DNA of 64,000 bases from Marvinbryantia formatexigens (GTDB lineage: Bacteria; Bacillota; Clostridia; Oscillospirales; Ruminococcaceae). Made by a program: the position numbers and the translations under genes. Position 1 is the stretch's first letter; each line of letters opens with the position of its first letter. The notes beneath the pieces are model-generated. The model saw nothing but the letters and a program-made list of their open reading frames with translations. It ran no database searches and was not told the DNA's origin. Location: contig JAETPU010000001.1 of NCBI GenBank assembly GCA_021771035.1, positions 1 to 64,000 on the forward strand, read 5' to 3'. This document shows, piece by piece, positions 62,985 to 64,000 of this stretch.

Positions 62985-63867
62985 GAGGGTCTACCTGGAC
63001 CCCCGGGATTTTGTGTATGAATGCGAAAAAGAGTACTCTGATCAGCTTGAGCAGACTGTGACTGATATTTTGGAAAGCGGTAAACGGGTGGTGTTTTTAG
63101 CCGGGCCCTCTGCCAGCGGCAAAACCACTACCGCCAATTTTTTGGCGAACCGCCTGGAACGCCGGGGGATCCACGCCACGGTTGTGTCCATGGACAATTT
63201 TTATTTGGGCAGGGGAAACGTTCCGCTTCTGGAGGACGGAACGGAGGACTATGAAAGCGTCTACGCCTTAGACGTGGGACGTATCAATGCCTGTATGGAT
63301 CAGCTATATGAGTACGGCTGTACCAATTTCCCCATCTTTGATTTTGCGATTGACAGTCCCTCCGACGAAACGCAGACCATTCGAATCGGCGCTGAAAGTA
63401 TTTTGATTGTGGAGGGAATCCATGCTCTGAACCCGCTGTTTTCCCAAAACCAGTTCGGACAGTCGATGGCAAAGCTGTATGTCAGCGTCAACACTCAGTT
63501 TACCTACCGGGACAGGATAGTCTATTCTCCCAGAACGATCCGCTATGTGCGCAGATTGGTGAGGGACTATCATTTCAGAGGACAGCCGCTGGAGAGAACC
63601 ACGGAAATGTGGGGGAATGTCTGCAAAGGCGAAGAACTTTACATCAGGCCGTTTAAGGATCAGGCGGATTGGTGGATTGATTCTACGCTGAATTATGAGG
63701 GCTGTGTATTCCATCACTTTCTGTATACCATCCTCAATGAGAATAAATACCGAATTGGACCTGAACTCAGAGAACTCAATGAGCTGTATGAGATCTTCGA
63801 TTATTTTGATGATATCGACAAGGAGGAGATTCCGGCGGAATCTCTGCTGCACGAATTCATAAAATAG
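62935..63867 (+). CDS. Uridine kinase-like nucleoside kinase
   Basis: A 310-residue P-loop kinase. Walker A is AGPSASGKTTTANFL, followed by SMDNFYLGRGNVP, a lid-type region and VEGIHALNPLF. The N-terminal 45 residues are a truncated leader; many clostridial homologues are about 550 residues with an N-terminal TGS/threonyl-tRNA synthetase-like domain, missing here. The ATG at 62935 overlaps hemZ by 50 bases; another ATG at 62950 is possible. Predicted to phosphorylate uridine or cytidine in salvage, but substrate is by family only. Confidence 0.88.
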   Translation: MRDTKMIRTVPVEEINERVYLDPRDFVYECEKEYSDQLEQTVTDILESGKRVVFLAGPSASGKTTTANFLANRLERRGIHATVVSMDNFYLGRGNVPLLEDGTEDYESVYALDVGRINACMDQLYEYGCTNFPIFDFAIDSPSDETQTIRIGAESILIVEGIHALNPLFSQNQFGQSMAKLYVSVNTQFTYRDRIVYSPRTIRYVRRLVRDYHFRGQPLERTTEMWGNVCKGEELYIRPFKDQADWWIDSTLNYEGCVFHHFLYTILNENKYRIGPELRELNELYEIFDYFDDIDKEEIPAESLLHEFIK

Positions 63868-63906
63868 GAACGAGAGATTCTCAGGAGACGGAGTATAACC
63901 TGGTGC

Positions 63907-63935
63907 TTGAATTCTTGGAAAGAATCGCCTATAAT
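63907..63935 (+). promoter_or_regulatory. Sigma-A promoter near window end
   Basis: TTGAAT (63907-63912), 17-bp spacer, TATAAT (63930-63935), reading toward a gene outside the window. Confidence 0.75.
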
Positions 63936-64000
63936 CAGACAAAACCCTTTCCGCGAAGGCGGCATTGGGCAGCGCTTTCACAATGGACGGCGCCGGAGTG

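Overview
The window looks like chromosomal DNA from an endospore-forming member of the Clostridia. It has a fairly high GC content and dense, mostly short-spaced operons. Sporulation genes of the ytvI and yqfC/yqfD type, hemZ, mutS2, an era-yqzL-recO block and many GTG/TTG starts all point this way. An oscillospiral (Ruminococcaceae-like) gut anaerobe would fit (pyruvate formate-lyase, glycogen phosphorylase, no respiratory genes seen), but no rRNA or other marker is present to settle the taxon. I found no tRNA, rRNA, CRISPR array, prophage or intact insertion sequence.

Layout. 0-6.8 kb: a sortase-type beta-helical surface protein, then ppx-ppk1 (polyphosphate breakdown and synthesis), a small membrane protein and an acetyltransferase. 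7-19.5 kb: metabolic and transport genes: TIM-barrel isomerase plus D-2-hydroxyacid dehydrogenase, acetyltransferases, glycogen phosphorylase, an orphan solute-binding lipoprotein, a MATE exporter, uracil permease, YtvI. 19.8-22.8 kb: pheB-hom-lysC, the entry to the aspartate-family amino acids. 23-26.6 kb: a DUF4358 lipoprotein, an MBOAT acyltransferase and a DHHW protein, probably an envelope O-acylation cassette. 26.7-34.8 kb: aldehyde dehydrogenase, cinA, an intergenic palindromic repeat region, a tiny conserved protein, LUD / cysteine-cluster / DUF188 proteins, and an AraC regulator divergent from a UroD-family protein. 35.7-44 kb: pflB without its activase, a histidine phosphatase, a DUF58-DUF4129 pair, and a DUF134-Mrp-NifX operon. 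44.2-64 kb: a conserved Firmicutes core: yqfC-yqfD-phoH-ybeY-dgkA-era-yqzL-recO-mutS2, a class B penicillin-binding protein, then recJ-relA-dtd-MBL hydrolase-hemZ-nucleoside kinase.

The most unusual points are: (i) two diverged copies of a palindrome-rich element at 29.7-30.1 kb, and a different bipartite repeat at 9.14-9.27 kb; (ii) a probable CTG start codon for the DUF134 protein, whose operon also carries a perfect 14-bp palindrome just downstream of its -10 box; (iii) a hairpin lying exactly between a strong Shine-Dalgarno and the ATG of the hydroxyacid dehydrogenase; (iv) a sigma-E-like promoter for yqfCD; (v) a KTG-box variant (KTA) in the class B PBP; (vi) pflB preceded by a leader with a perfect hairpin and not accompanied by pflA. 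I did not find a clearly new multi-gene defence or mobile system; most of the window is conventional Firmicutes chromosome. All functional calls rest on motif and family recognition by eye, with no database search.
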